From positions 1 to 24,107 of the forward strand of contig WRBG01000008.1 of the NCBI GenBank assembly GCA_009784635.1: 24,107 nucleotides of DNA, given 5' to 3'. Positions 1-8,904 of the stretch are shown here, piece after piece. The notes beneath the pieces are model-generated. The model saw nothing but the letters and a program-made list of their open reading frames with translations. It was not told the DNA's origin and ran no database searches. The translations under genes were made by a program, and so were the position numbers. The stretch comes from Bacteroidales bacterium. GTDB lineage: Bacteria; Bacteroidota; Bacteroidia; Bacteroidales; UBA932. How positions within the stretch are numbered: position 1 is the stretch's first letter; every line of letters begins with the position of its first letter.

Positions 1-1807
1 GGATGCCCTTGATTTCGCGGAACTGGCGGCGTACTTCTTCTACCATGCTCTGCGCAGCGCGTCCCACGGCATTCATGGTCAAACCGCAGAACACAAACAC
101 CAACATCGAGCCAATGAAAACGCCAATAAGCACTTTGGGATTCATCAGATGGATTTGATAGTAATTCATCATGTCGACGATGTTTATATCCTGTATTTGT
201 TTTCCTGTGGACGTAATGACGGCGGCGACTCTTGCGCTCTCCTCGCCAATGTGGTACATCGCTATTTTTATTTCCTCGATATAGGCGGCCAACAGCGCCA
301 TGCCGGTCAATGCAGCCGAGCCAATGGCAAATCCCTTTCCGGTTGCGGCGGTCGTATTTCCAAGAGCGTCCAAAGCGTCGGTACGCTTACGTACTTCGGG
401 CCCCAAGCCTGCCATTTCGGCGTTGCCGCCCGCGTTGTCGGCAATGGGTCCAAAGGCGTCTGTCGCCAGCGTGAAGCCCAGCGTAGATAACATTCCTACC
501 GCTGCAATTCCTATGCCATACAAGCCAAGCGTTAATTGTTTGGCTTCTAACATACCGGAAAGATTAAAATTGATGGGGAACAGGAAAGCCAATATGATGG
601 CTGCGCCAACGATAATTACGGGAATGGCCGTAGACATCATACCCACGCTAAGGCCGGAAATAATTACGGTAGCAGGTCCTGTTTTTCCGCTATCCGCAAT
701 TTTTCTGGTCGGATTGTAAGAATGGGATGTAAAATATTCTGACGATTTTCCAATACATACGCCTGCAACCAATCCGACTATTACGGAGAACGACATTCCA
801 AGCCAGTTTTCCATGCCAAGCAGATACAAAATTCCAAAGGTAGACGCCGCAATCAATGCACAGCTGAGGTATTCGCCTCTTGCCAACGAACCGAGCAATT
901 GTTTCATATTGGACCCTTCTTTGGCGCGAACAGCGTAAATACCAATGATGGACAGCACCACGCCTATTGCTGCAATCAACATGGGCGCGAATACTGCTTT
1001 CGACTGGTCTTGGACATTGCTCATAAATGCCGTAGCGCCCAAAGCCGCCGTTGCCAAAATAGAAGCGACGTAACTTTCAAACAGGTCGGTACCCATACCA
1101 GCAACGTCCCCTACGTTATCGCCCACATTATCGGCGATGGTGGCGGGGTTGCGCGGGTCGTCTTCGGGGATGCCCGCTTCCACTTTGCCTACCAAGTCGG
1201 CGCCCACGTCGGCAGCCTTGGTGTAGATACCGCCGCCCACGCGCGCAAATAAGGCCTGTAGCGAAACGCCCATCCCAAAGGTCAGCATCGTAACGGTGAT
1301 GACGACTAATTTTTGAGGATTGTCCGCTCCGTAGCCCACAAATTTATCCAATATGACGTACCAAAAAGAAATATCCAACAGCGCCAGACCTACTACGGTC
1401 AAGCCCATGACCGCTCCTGCGCGGAACGCCACCTTTAAACCCTTGTCTAACGATTGACGCGCTGCGTTGGCGGTACGCGCCGATGCATACGTGGCGGCTT
1501 TCATACCCAAAAACCCCGCCAAGCCGGAAAAGAAACCGCCGGTGAGGAAGGCAACGGGAACCCAGCCGTTCTGTACGCCCAGCCCGTATGCGAGGAATGC
1601 CAAAAATGCGGCAACCACCACAAATACGATGCCCACCACCTTGTACTGTTGTTTTAAATAAGCCATTGCCCCCTTACGGACGTGCGAGGCAATCTCCTTC
1701 ATAAGGTCAGTGCCTTCGCTTTCTTTCATGACACTTTTGAAAAAGTAATAAGCAAACCCCAAGGCTAACAATGAGGCTGCCGGAACAAACCAAAATAATG
1801 AATTCAT
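1..1807 (-). CDS. hppA: Membrane-bound pyrophosphatase, ion-pumping (3' end beyond window)
   Basis: Couples hydrolysis of cytoplasmic pyrophosphate to Na+ and/or H+ transport across the inner membrane. The frame reads from ATG at 1807 to the left edge with no stop, giving 602 codons; the family is usually about 700-750 residues, so the C-terminus lies outside. It has many hydrophobic helices. The pyrophosphate/Mg site is seen near residues 196-243 (DLVGKVEAGIPEDDPRNPAT, then DNVGDNVGD and the membrane gate LFESY with its glutamate). Near residue 482 the motif GNTTAATGKG has Ala and Gly at the two positions that, in this family, distinguish K+-dependent enzymes from K+-independent ones (which have Lys and Thr). 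K+ dependence is therefore likely; Na+ or dual Na+/H+ pumping is inference. It has its own promoter upstream and is not simply the tail of the murI operon. Identity is near certain. Confidence 0.97.
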   Translation of the reverse strand, partial: MNSLFWFVPAASLLALGFAYYFFKSVMKESEGTDLMKEIASHVRKGAMAYLKQQYKVVGIVFVVVAAFLAFLAYGLGVQNGWVPVAFLTGGFFSGLAGFLGMKAATYASARTANAARQSLDKGLKVAFRAGAVMGLTVVGLALLDISFWYVILDKFVGYGADNPQKLVVITVTMLTFGMGVSLQALFARVGGGIYTKAADVGADLVGKVEAGIPEDDPRNPATIADNVGDNVGDVAGMGTDLFESYVASILATAALGATAFMSNVQDQSKAVFAPMLIAAIGVVLSIIGIYAVRAKEGSNMKQLLGSLARGEYLSCALIAASTFGILYLLGMENWLGMSFSVIVGLVAGVCIGKSSEYFTSHSYNPTRKIADSGKTGPATVIISGLSVGMMSTAIPVIIVGAAIILAFLFPINFNLSGMLEAKQLTLGLYGIGIAAVGMLSTLGFTLATDAFGPIADNAGGNAEMAGLGPEVRKRTDALDALGNTTAATGKGFAIGSAALTGMALLAAYIEEIKIAMYHIGEESARVAAVITSTGKQIQDINIVDMMNYYQIHLMNPKVLIGVFIGSMLVFVFCGLTMNAVGRAAQSMVEEVRRQFREIKGI

Positions 1808-1892
1808 GTTACTAGTTTTTTAATATATTTAAGTTTATAAATTAAAGAATATTGTCGAAAAAAAACACTTCCCCAGTTTAATAAATTTTCGG

Positions 1893-1923
1893 CAAATGTA
1901 ACGGTTTTTTTTAGGAAAACAAA
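1893..1923 (-). promoter_or_regulatory. Promoter of hppA (Bacteroidota type)
   Basis: Read on the minus strand: TTTG at 1923-1920, 19 nt, then TACATTTG at 1900-1893, matching TTTG-N19-TAnnTTTG. The -33 element sits inside the last codons of murI. A start near 1886 would give a leader of about 80 nt before the hppA ATG. Confidence 0.7.
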
Positions 1924-2693
1924 TTTAATTGTTTGGCTTTGGCGGCAAGACCCATGTCTTGCAACATCATGTTCATGGTTGCAACCGCGCCGCTGGCAAA
2001 AAATTTATAATGTGCTGATACTGTTGACATATGAGACGAATGGGCCTCATTCAGCAAAAACTGTACCCGTTTGGCAACAGCCGGAGCGGGGTTTAGGATG
2101 GCGACACGAGGGCCGGTAATCTTTTGTATGGCAGGAATCAAAAAAGGATAATGGGTGCAACCCAATACCAAATGGTCGGCGCCCGCCTCTATCATGGGGG
2201 CTATGTATTGACGCAGCAAGCGCAGGGCTTGGGGAGAATCGGCCAACCCCTGCTCTACCAACTCTACCAAACCATCTCCAGTTTGCTCCACCACACGAAT
2301 TTGAGAAGCAAAGCGATGTAAGGTTTCTTGATACAAACGTCCCTTGAAAGTTCCGCGGGTGGCCAAAATACCCACCACGCCTGTCCTCGAATGCAGGGCT
2401 GCCGGTTTTACCGCAGGCTCCATGCCCACAAAAGGTACCGGAAAAGCGGCGCGCAGTGCGTCTATGGCGGCGGCGGTAGCCGTGTTGCAAGCTACCACAA
2501 TCAAGCTACAGGACTGCCGTATTAAATATTCGCTTATCTTTTTAGTGCGCTCAATAACCTCTTCCGCGGGCCGTGAACCATAAGGACAATAGGCGTTGTC
2601 CGAAACATACATAATGTTTTGTCCGGGCAACAACGCCACCACCTCCCTCCATACGGAAAGCCCGCCCACTCCGGAGTCAAACATGCCGACCAT
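1911..2693 (-). CDS. murI: Glutamate racemase
   Basis: Interconverts L- and D-glutamate, supplying D-Glu for peptidoglycan in the cytoplasm. The protein is 260 residues, normal for the family. It begins with MVGMFDSGVGGLSV, which holds the Asp6-Ser7 substrate pair. The two catalytic cysteines are visible: Cys69 in VVACNTAT and Cys179 in LGCTHYPFL. The YGSRP motif (about 38-42) is also present. The ATG at 2693 is the first in frame after a TAG 15 nt upstream, so the start is M1 or at most M4. It lies 36 nt downstream of an ompH gene and closes the bamA-ompH-ompH-murI run. A helix-side segment around 200-206 reads NPAPAVA, slightly unusual, but nothing suggests inactivity. Confidence 0.96.
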   Translation of the reverse strand: MVGMFDSGVGGLSVWREVVALLPGQNIMYVSDNAYCPYGSRPAEEVIERTKKISEYLIRQSCSLIVVACNTATAAAIDALRAAFPVPFVGMEPAVKPAALHSRTGVVGILATRGTFKGRLYQETLHRFASQIRVVEQTGDGLVELVEQGLADSPQALRLLRQYIAPMIEAGADHLVLGCTHYPFLIPAIQKITGPRVAILNPAPAVAKRVQFLLNEAHSSHMSTVSAHYKFFASGAVATMNMMLQDMGLAAKAKQLNLFS

Positions 2694-2729
2694 GGGAAAA
2701 TGCGCCTACGATTTATGCTTGCTGCCGCT

Positions 2730-3263
2730 TTATGGTTCAATAATAGTGGGCGAGACTTTCTCAGCAGGAACCTTCAAAGCCTCTTTAGCCCTATCCATCA
2801 GATTGATGGATTGAGCTTCGTCAATATAAATCACTCCTGCGGAATTAAAGACATATATCAAGCCCAGTTCTTTGGCGAGCTTTTGAATCGCCTCGTTGGC
2901 TTGAGTGAACACAGGAGCAAACAATGAGTTCTGCAAAACCTGCAACTCCTGTCCGGCGCTTTCTCCATAAGCTTCCAGCCTTTGTTGCATCTCGACCAAT
3001 TCACGCTGCTTGACTTCTAAGATGGCTGCCGTCCAGCCTGCACTTCTTTGCTGAAATTCATTTAGCTTTACCCTGTATTCGGTTTGGATTTCATCATATA
3101 TTTCCTGCATGTCTGCCATAGCTTTTTGATATTTTACCACAGCCGAATCGCGAGCAGACGTCAAGTGTACCAATTCTTCTAGGTTAACATGACCGAATTT
3201 GGGGGTTTGTGCCAAAACGCTGCCGCTCAAAAGCAAGCAAATAATAATAAGGTAGTTTTTCAT
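2730..3263 (-). CDS. OmpH/Skp-family periplasmic chaperone (second of tandem pair)
   Basis: A 177-residue exported protein of the OmpH (Skp) family, which holds unfolded outer-membrane proteins in the periplasm on their way to the Bam complex. The N-terminus MKNYLIIICLLLSGSVLAQ is a clear signal peptide, probably cut after LAQ or just before it. A short beta segment (PKFGHVN) follows, then a long charged, glutamine-rich helical stretch (about residues 40-125), then the C-terminal beta part ending with YVFNSAGVIYID. That is the small-core-plus-tentacle layout of Skp. It is 11 nt downstream of another ompH gene and upstream of murI on the same strand. It is clearly diverged from its neighbour, so the duplication is old. 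Family certain; specific clients unknown. Confidence 0.92.
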   Translation of the reverse strand: MKNYLIIICLLLSGSVLAQTPKFGHVNLEELVHLTSARDSAVVKYQKAMADMQEIYDEIQTEYRVKLNEFQQRSAGWTAAILEVKQRELVEMQQRLEAYGESAGQELQVLQNSLFAPVFTQANEAIQKLAKELGLIYVFNSAGVIYIDEAQSINLMDRAKEALKVPAEKVSPTIIEP

Positions 3264-3274
3264 ATTGTTGTTAT

Positions 3275-3808
3275 TTAATTGTTTATCCCTAATTTTTCCA
3301 AAATCTTCCCGCTTAGGTCAAAGGCGGGATTGGTGTAGATAAAGCCGGGGGCGGCGGCAATATCAAAAATTACTGCATATCCCCCCTCCAAGGCAAGGGC
3401 GTCTATCGCACGCTGTACTCTGTCCTTAATGGGTTGTATCAACGCCTCTGTTCTTCTGGTAACCGTCCCTTCCTGTCCAAAGTAGGACCTTTGCAATTCT
3501 TTTACCGCCTGCTCTTTGCTAATGATTTCCTGTTCGCGCTGCTGCCGTTGCGCCTCGTTCAAGCGTCCCCTTTCGGTTTGATAGGTCCTAAACAACTGGT
3601 CCACCTTTTGAATCTCGGCTTCAATGGTTGCTTGATACTGGCTGCTCATCTGTTCAATCTGTCTCTGGGCGGCCGTATATTCCGACATCTTTTCCAAAAT
3701 GTACTCGGTGTCTACATAGGCAAACTTTTGGGCTTGGGCGGTATACATACCGGAGGCGCACAAGGCCAATAAAACAAGTAACTTTTTCATAACTATCTTT
3801 TTATTCAT
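3275..3808 (-). CDS. OmpH/Skp-family periplasmic chaperone (first of tandem pair)
   Basis: A 177-codon frame encoding an OmpH/Skp-like chaperone for outer-membrane proteins. A signal peptide (MKKLLVLLALCASGMYTAQA) is followed by QKFAYVDTEYILEKM, the typical family N-terminal strand and helix. A long coiled-coil arm rich in Gln, Glu and Arg follows, with a C-terminal YAVIFD-type strand. Two starts are possible. The ATG at 3808 overlaps the bamA stop as TAATG and adds six residues; the ATG at 3790 gives the cleaner signal peptide and may be the real one. Being translationally linked to bamA fits its job of delivering substrates to BamA. Family certain; start moderately certain. Confidence 0.92.
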   Translation of the reverse strand: MNKKIVMKKLLVLLALCASGMYTAQAQKFAYVDTEYILEKMSEYTAAQRQIEQMSSQYQATIEAEIQKVDQLFRTYQTERGRLNEAQRQQREQEIISKEQAVKELQRSYFGQEGTVTRRTEALIQPIKDRVQRAIDALALEGGYAVIFDIAAAPGFIYTNPAFDLSGKILEKLGINN

Positions 3809-6330
3809 TAAAACTGTTGTCCTATCATAAAGTGGAAATTACTACCCCCGCGTTTTCCGCTTTGGTCATAATCAAATCCATAACCCCAGTCAATCCCCAA
3901 CATGCCCACAATCGGAAGCATGATGCGGGCGCCAATACCGGCGGACCGTTTAATAGAAAAGGGGTTAAACTGACGTATGTCGCTCCAGCAGTTGCCGCCC
4001 TCCAAAAAGGCCAACACAAAAATGGTAGAAGAAGGCTCCAAAATCACGGGCAAGCGCAATTCCACGGTAAACTTGTCGTATACGTTACCGGCATAAGCGC
4101 CATTGACCAAGGGCGTAAGGGATTGGTTGCTATAACCCCTAAGGCCTATAATGTCGGACCCGTAGGTATTGTAGCCCGTCATGCCGTCTCCGCCTACTTG
4201 AAAACCTTCAAAAGGAGAATATCCTATCTTTTTATTGTAGTATCCTAAATAACCCCAGTGGGCCCGGTTCATCAACACCAAATCTTTCCCGAACACCTGT
4301 CCCAATTTGGTGTACAAGGTTCCCTGTACCGTCCATTTATGGTATTCTATCCATTTGTATTTCTCGTTGGCCGACATGGCTGAATAGTCGGTATCCTTGC
4401 CGCGGAACATGGAATAGGGAGGGGTAAGTTGCAAACCCAGCAAAAATTCGGAGCCTTGACGGGGATAAATCGCAAAGTCGGTAGAATTTCGGCGGAGGTT
4501 AACCCTCCAGCTAAAGTTGTTGGACGTTCCATTGCTGAATAGAAAGTAGTAATGCCAGTCTTTCAGTTGATACCTTTGGAGGCTAAACTCGTTGTAGAGT
4601 ACAAAAAAGTTGTCGGGCCATTTGAGTCGGGTGCCTATGCCCGCCGCCAATCCATATACCTGCATATACTCTGCATTGGACAGATAATAATAGGTAGACA
4701 TGGTTTGGTGGGTAAAATAGGCCGAAATATTTAGAGAGGTGGGTTTTTTGCCAAACAACCAAGGCTCCATAAAGCTGGCAGACAAGGCCGTATAATAAGT
4801 TCCGTTGGTCTGAAAACGCAAAGCCAAGGTTTGGCCGTCTCCCAGAGGAACCGGCCTCCATGCGTCTTTTTTGAGCAATCTTCTGGTAGAGAAGTTATTG
4901 AAGCTCACTCCCAAGGTACCCACAAAGGTGTTTCCGCCCCAACCTCCGGCCACTTCCAACTGAGAGCTGGGCTTTTCCTCTACGTTAAAGTGCACGTCTA
5001 CGGTGTTTTCCCTCATGTTGGGCTGAATGTTTAGCCCCTCCCCGCCTAACCGTTCCTCGTTAAACAGCCTTAGACCGGCCAATTCCTGCAAGGAGCGTTT
5101 TAAATAAGTTTGGGTATATGGCTCGCCGGGGTTAATATACAGCTGGCGCCGGATTACCTGTTCATTGGTAAGCGTATTGCCGTTGATTACAATCCGGTCA
5201 AAAGTGCCGGGCTTGCCCTCAAAAATCCTTATTTCTACATCAATGGAGTCGCCCTCAATAGTGTGCGCCACATAAAAGATTTGGCTAAAGAGGTAGCCCA
5301 AGTCGTGATAAAGGGTGGTAACATTGCCGTCTTGAGCGCCATTGAGTCGCTTTTCCAAGGTAACTACGTCAAACACATCTCCTTTTTCCAACCTCAATAT
5401 ACGGTTCAAGTAATCGGTCGAAAACACGGAGTTCCCGGTCCAAGTGATGTCTCTAAAGTAGTATTTTTTGCCTTCTTCTACTTGAATATCTATTTGCAGG
5501 TGCTTATCGCTGATTTGATAAACGGTATCCCGAACAATGCGGGCATCGTAAAAGCCCTTTTCTTGAAACTTCTGGATAAGCAACTGCTTATCGTTGGGAT
5601 ATTCCTTCTCGTTAAACTTTTTGCTGGAGAAAAAATTCAAGATGTGTCTGTCCTTGGTCTTTTTCATGGCAAAGCGCAGCCTCTGGGTCCTCACGTTTTC
5701 GTTGCCCTCAAAAGTAATGGTTCTAATCCTCACTTTTTGCCCTCGGTCTACATTAAAGAACACCTTTACTGCATTGGGAATTAGCGTATCTACCACTTGC
5801 GAAGTAGTAACTTCCACGTTCAAAAAACCTTTTTCCAAATAATAACGCTTGATGATGTCGCAGGAGGACTTTAGAATAAAGTCCGACAGCTCGCTCCTCC
5901 GCCTTAACTTGAGGCGGTCGTCCAAGTCTTGACGCTCGCCCTTTTTCACACCGGTATAGTCCCATTGCGAAACTCTAGGGCGCTCAATCAAATGAATACT
6001 CACATATACGGAGTCCGATTTGATGGAATCCACATAGGCGCCCACATCCGAGAAAAAGCGCTGCATCATGAGTCGTCTTACCACCGAAGCCCATTCGTCT
6101 CCGGGAATCTCCACCCGCTCTCCGATTACCAAACCGGTAATCGCAAGAATCTGTTCCTTGGAGATAAAATTGACGCCTTTTATGTCTACATCGGCCAAAA
6201 TATACCCCTTGGGGTTGGCATAGTCCACAACTATATTGCTCTGATTGTTATTTTCTTGAGCCTTAGCAGCCACAGAAAGCATCATGCCCGGTATCAAAAG
6301 GACAAGTAGGAATCGGTTATATATTTTCAT
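3808..6330 (-). CDS. bamA: Outer-membrane protein assembly factor BamA (Omp85)
   Basis: Central insertase of the Bam complex, folding beta-barrel proteins into the outer membrane. It has 840 residues, within the Bacteroidota range. A signal peptide ends near AAKAQ (residues 1-25). A series of POTRA-type repeats follows to about residue 450 (for example ADVDIKGVNFISKEQI, then IRTITFEGNENVRTQRLR, then IVINGNTLTNEQVIRRQL). After that comes the 16-strand barrel with the Omp85 motif LRGY at about 730-733 and a C-terminal aromatic beta signal ending in QQF. It is followed directly by two ompH genes and preceded, after a 67-nt gap with its own -7 element, by uppS. bamD, encoding its partner lipoprotein, is also in this window at 18994-19800. 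Confidence 0.97.
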   Translation of the reverse strand: MKIYNRFLLVLLIPGMMLSVAAKAQENNNQSNIVVDYANPKGYILADVDIKGVNFISKEQILAITGLVIGERVEIPGDEWASVVRRLMMQRFFSDVGAYVDSIKSDSVYVSIHLIERPRVSQWDYTGVKKGERQDLDDRLKLRRRSELSDFILKSSCDIIKRYYLEKGFLNVEVTTSQVVDTLIPNAVKVFFNVDRGQKVRIRTITFEGNENVRTQRLRFAMKKTKDRHILNFFSSKKFNEKEYPNDKQLLIQKFQEKGFYDARIVRDTVYQISDKHLQIDIQVEEGKKYYFRDITWTGNSVFSTDYLNRILRLEKGDVFDVVTLEKRLNGAQDGNVTTLYHDLGYLFSQIFYVAHTIEGDSIDVEIRIFEGKPGTFDRIVINGNTLTNEQVIRRQLYINPGEPYTQTYLKRSLQELAGLRLFNEERLGGEGLNIQPNMRENTVDVHFNVEEKPSSQLEVAGGWGGNTFVGTLGVSFNNFSTRRLLKKDAWRPVPLGDGQTLALRFQTNGTYYTALSASFMEPWLFGKKPTSLNISAYFTHQTMSTYYYLSNAEYMQVYGLAAGIGTRLKWPDNFFVLYNEFSLQRYQLKDWHYYFLFSNGTSNNFSWRVNLRRNSTDFAIYPRQGSEFLLGLQLTPPYSMFRGKDTDYSAMSANEKYKWIEYHKWTVQGTLYTKLGQVFGKDLVLMNRAHWGYLGYYNKKIGYSPFEGFQVGGDGMTGYNTYGSDIIGLRGYSNQSLTPLVNGAYAGNVYDKFTVELRLPVILEPSSTIFVLAFLEGGNCWSDIRQFNPFSIKRSAGIGARIMLPIVGMLGIDWGYGFDYDQSGKRGGSNFHFMIGQQF

Positions 6331-6353
6331 CTATAGCTATGTCTATAAAGTTG

Positions 6354-6361
6354 CAAAGATA
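6354..6361 (-). promoter_or_regulatory. -7 promoter element upstream of bamA
   Basis: The minus strand reads TATCTTTG at 6361-6354, an exact TAnnTTTG match 23 nt before the bamA ATG. There is no TTTG at the expected -33 position. It would let the bamA-ompH-ompH-murI group be transcribed separately from nadK-uppS. Confidence 0.55.
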
Positions 6362-6397
6362 CGCATTATTTGGTTTGCTCATGCTCCCGTGTTGTTT

Positions 6398-7108
6398 TTA
6401 TTGTTTGTTCTCTGTTTTTCCAAAGCGTCTTTCCCTGCCGGCGTACTCCTCCAAGGCTTCTAAAAAATCCTCCCTGCGAAAATCGGGCCAAAGTTTTTGG
6501 CTGAAGTAAAATTCTGTGTAAGCCAGCTGCCACAGCATAAAATTGCTGATGCGTTGCTCCCCCGACGTGCGAATCAATAAATCGGGATGAGGAATGCCGG
6601 AAGTAGACAGATAACTTTCAAAAAGCGCAGCATCCAAGCCATTTGCCTCCACCTTGCCGGAACGCAGGTCGGCGGCGTACCGGTTTGCCGCCTGTAAAAT
6701 ATCCCAAGTCCCGCTGTAACTAAGGGCCAAAATCAACTGCAAGCCGGTGCAACAAGCAGTATCTCTAACGGATTGACCAAAACACTCCCTAACCTGCACA
6801 GGCAAATGGGAAATCTCCCCAATGGCCAAAAGTTTGACATTATTTTCGATTAACGAAGGCGTCTCGGCATGTACAGCCCTGACAAGTAATTCCATAAGGC
6901 CGTCCACCTCGACTTTGGGCCTCCCCCAGTTCTCGGATGAAAAAGCAAAAAGCGAAAGATAGGCTATGCCCAACTCTGCCGCCGTTTCTACGGCTTGACG
7001 CACGGACTCGGTTCCGGCTTGATGCCCAAAAAGCCTTTCTTTTCCCCGAGCTTTGGCCCAGCGTCCGTTTCCGTCCATAATGATAGATACATGTTTAGGT
7101 AAAGACAT
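6398..7108 (-). CDS. uppS: Isoprenyl transferase (undecaprenyl diphosphate synthase)
   Basis: Adds isopentenyl units in cis to farnesyl diphosphate, making the C55 lipid carrier for peptidoglycan and surface polysaccharides at the cytoplasmic membrane. The 236-residue length is typical. The signature motifs are in order: IIMDGNGRWA at 9-18 with catalytic Asp12, GHQAG (28-32), FAFSSENWGRP (55-64), and the late DLLIRTSGEQRISNFMLWQ block followed by AYTEFYF, which contains the Arg-Ser substrate and Mg contacts. It starts 6 nt after the nadK stop, so the two are surely cotranscribed. Bacteroidota commonly place it just before bamA, as here. Identity is near certain; exact chain length is not readable. 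Confidence 0.96.
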   Translation of the reverse strand: MSLPKHVSIIMDGNGRWAKARGKERLFGHQAGTESVRQAVETAAELGIAYLSLFAFSSENWGRPKVEVDGLMELLVRAVHAETPSLIENNVKLLAIGEISHLPVQVRECFGQSVRDTACCTGLQLILALSYSGTWDILQAANRYAADLRSGKVEANGLDAALFESYLSTSGIPHPDLLIRTSGEQRISNFMLWQLAYTEFYFSQKLWPDFRREDFLEALEEYAGRERRFGKTENKQ

Positions 7109-7114
7109 ACACTT

Positions 7115-8002
7115 TTATTTTATGACGTTTCGTTTATCGAACCCCCACAGCAACTTTTCATGCAGGGTAGATATAAAATGCTGATTTCTGAGCGATACAT
7201 ACCGCAACACAAAAGGAGCTTTTCGGATGCAAAATTCAGAGCCCGAAGGAATCAAGGCAGAGCGATTGTCCAAGGTCAGCACGGCCCGGTCCCTCCTGCC
7301 CTGCATCACAATCCTAAGCTCTTCCTGTTCGGGAATCACAATGGGCCTCATATTCAAGTTGTGAGGGGCAATGGGCGCCACCACCCACACGCCCGAGTCG
7401 GGAAAAACAATAGGCCCGCCCACGCTGAGGGAATAAGCCGTAGAGCCGGTGGGCGTAGCCACAATGAGTCCGTCTGCCCAGCAGGCAGGCAAAGCCCCTT
7501 GACGCATAGACACGGTGACAGAAATCATTTCCGGGCCTTTTCTTTGTAGGGTGCAATCATTTAAGGCATAAGGGAAAAAAGTATCGGGCAAGGCCGACGA
7601 ACTGACCTCAATCAGCGTCCGTTCCTCTATCCGGTAAGTCCCTTGCAAAAGCTGGTCTAAACAGTCTTCGTAAGGCTCCGAACCTAAGCCGGCCAAAAAG
7701 CCAAGCCGGCCAAAATTAATGCCGGCCACCGGAATCTCTCGGTCTTTGATAAACACCAACGATTCCAAAAAGGTTCCGTCTCCCCCTAAGCTCAACAGCA
7801 GGTCGCAATCGTCCGGAAGTCCGGTATGCCGGTTAAAAGTAGCGGTCCCCGGGGGGTCAATCTGCAGCCGGTTTTTCAAAAACAGATAAAACGGCTCAAA
7901 ATAAATCAGCCGGACTCCGTGAATGCGAAAATAGTCGAAAACCTGTGAAATCTTTGATTTACAGGTGTATTCTATGGCTCGTCCGTAAATAGCTATGTGC
8001 AT
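7115..8002 (-). CDS. nadK: NAD kinase
   Basis: Phosphorylates NAD to NADP in the cytoplasm. The nucleotide-binding motif GGDGTFL is at residues 73-79, followed by GINFGRLGFLAG (about 94-105), ALNDCTLQR (the family NE/ND motif), and a TPTGSTAYSLSVGGPI block; length is 295 residues. The frame is open further upstream to an ATG at 8158, but that extension overlaps the divergent pdxJ gene and has no family resemblance, so I chose MHIAIYGRAIE at 8002. The nadK-pdxJ divergent pair is a usual Bacteroidota arrangement. A weak -7-like TATCTTCG (one mismatch) lies on the minus strand at 8037-8030. Downstream uppS follows after 6 nt. Confidence 0.95.
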   Translation of the reverse strand: MHIAIYGRAIEYTCKSKISQVFDYFRIHGVRLIYFEPFYLFLKNRLQIDPPGTATFNRHTGLPDDCDLLLSLGGDGTFLESLVFIKDREIPVAGINFGRLGFLAGLGSEPYEDCLDQLLQGTYRIEERTLIEVSSSALPDTFFPYALNDCTLQRKGPEMISVTVSMRQGALPACWADGLIVATPTGSTAYSLSVGGPIVFPDSGVWVVAPIAPHNLNMRPIVIPEQEELRIVMQGRRDRAVLTLDNRSALIPSGSEFCIRKAPFVLRYVSLRNQHFISTLHEKLLWGFDKRNVIK

Positions 8003-8061
8003 GATGCGGGTTGTTATTGAAAATTTTCCCGAAGATACTCCATTTTTGATAATTAATACCT

Positions 8062-8069
8062 TAATTTTG
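8062..8069 (+). promoter_or_regulatory. Possible -7 element of pdxJ
   Basis: TAATTTTG fits TAnnTTTG and ends 18 nt before the pdxJ ATG. The nearest TTTG upstream (8045-8048) is only 13 nt away, too close for a standard -33, so support is from the -7 element alone. Confidence 0.35.
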
Positions 8070-8087
8070 CAGCAAAATTTATAACCC

Positions 8088-8849
8088 ATGTGCCGTCTCA
8101 GTGTTAATATAAACAAATTCGCCACTTTACGCAACGCTCGTGGCGGAAACCTGCCCAATGTACTTCAAGCGGCAGCAGACTGCGAACGGTTCGGCGCCCG
8201 GGGAATCACCATTCACCCAAGGCCCGACCAACGCCACATCCGCTATCAGGATGCAAAAGAACTCAAATCTTTGGTAACTACGGAGTTTAATATAGAAGGG
8301 AATCCCATACCTTCTTTTCAAGATTTGGTACTCCAGATTCTACCTCATCAGGTAACATTGGTGCCGGACGCCCACAATGCCCTTACTTCCAATGCAGGTT
8401 GGGACATCCGCAGAAACATATCAAGACTGACCCATTTGGTCGATTCTTTCCGCAGCAAGGGAATCCGCTGCTCCCTGTTTATAGACCCGATTCCCGACAT
8501 GGTGCGTTACGCCGCCGACACAGGCGCCGACAGGATTGAACTCTACACCCAAGCCTACGCCCACGAATTTTCCGCCAATCGGGAAAAAGCCGTGGCGCCC
8601 TATATAGCAACGGCCCAAGTCGCCCTCCAATTCGGATTGGGCGTCAATGCCGGCCACGACCTAAACTTAGACAACCTCCGGTATTTTGTCGAAAAAGTAC
8701 CCGGACTTTTGGAGGTATCCATAGGCCACGCCCTAATCTGCGACTCCATTTACTTAGGATTGGAAAACACCATTCAAGCCTACCTGCGGGAACTGACCGT
8801 GGGAACTGCCATACATCCCCGCTTTTGCCTTCCTGTCCCGCAAGACTAA
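8088..8849 (+). CDS. pdxJ: Pyridoxine 5'-phosphate synthase
   Basis: Condenses 3-amino-2-oxopropyl phosphate with 1-deoxyxylulose 5-phosphate to form pyridoxine 5'-phosphate, the last ring-closing step of DXP-dependent vitamin B6 synthesis. The 253 residues show the family landmarks: LSVNINKFATLRNARGG near the N-terminus, GARGITIHPRPDQRHI (about 36-51), ADRIELYT, FGLGVNAGHDLNLDNL and EVSIGHALICDSI near the C-terminus. These place the phosphate and substrate residues in a TIM barrel. It diverges from nadK across 85 nt. Downstream, a toxin-antitoxin pair starts after 55 nt with its own promoter element. Confidence 0.96.
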   Translation: MCRLSVNINKFATLRNARGGNLPNVLQAAADCERFGARGITIHPRPDQRHIRYQDAKELKSLVTTEFNIEGNPIPSFQDLVLQILPHQVTLVPDAHNALTSNAGWDIRRNISRLTHLVDSFRSKGIRCSLFIDPIPDMVRYAADTGADRIELYTQAYAHEFSANREKAVAPYIATAQVALQFGLGVNAGHDLNLDNLRYFVEKVPGLLEVSIGHALICDSIYLGLENTIQAYLRELTVGTAIHPRFCLPVPQD

Positions 8850-8871
8850 ATGCCGGTGAGCGAAAAAACGT

Positions 8872-8879
8872 TATCTTTG
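8872..8879 (+). promoter_or_regulatory. -7 promoter element of the PIN toxin-antitoxin pair
   Basis: TATCTTTG, an exact TAnnTTTG match, ends 25 nt before the antitoxin ATG. No TTTG is visible at -33. The same TATCTTTG plus a CAAAGAAAC leader occurs before both hicA genes. Confidence 0.55.
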
Positions 8880-8904
8880 CTGCACAATTTTAATCAAAGA
8901 AACC

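Noticed and set aside
149..1661. Several plus-strand frames at the left edge
   Set aside because: All are shadows of hppA, which reads continuously on the minus strand with full family motifs.
8003..8158. 52-residue N-terminal extension of nadK
   Set aside because: Overlaps divergent pdxJ and the intergenic promoter region and has no NAD-kinase character.
8874..8900. TCTTTG...CAAAGA as an operator at TA promoters
   Set aside because: The inverted pair has different spacing at each module (15, 16 and 6 nt), and the first arm is just the -7 element.
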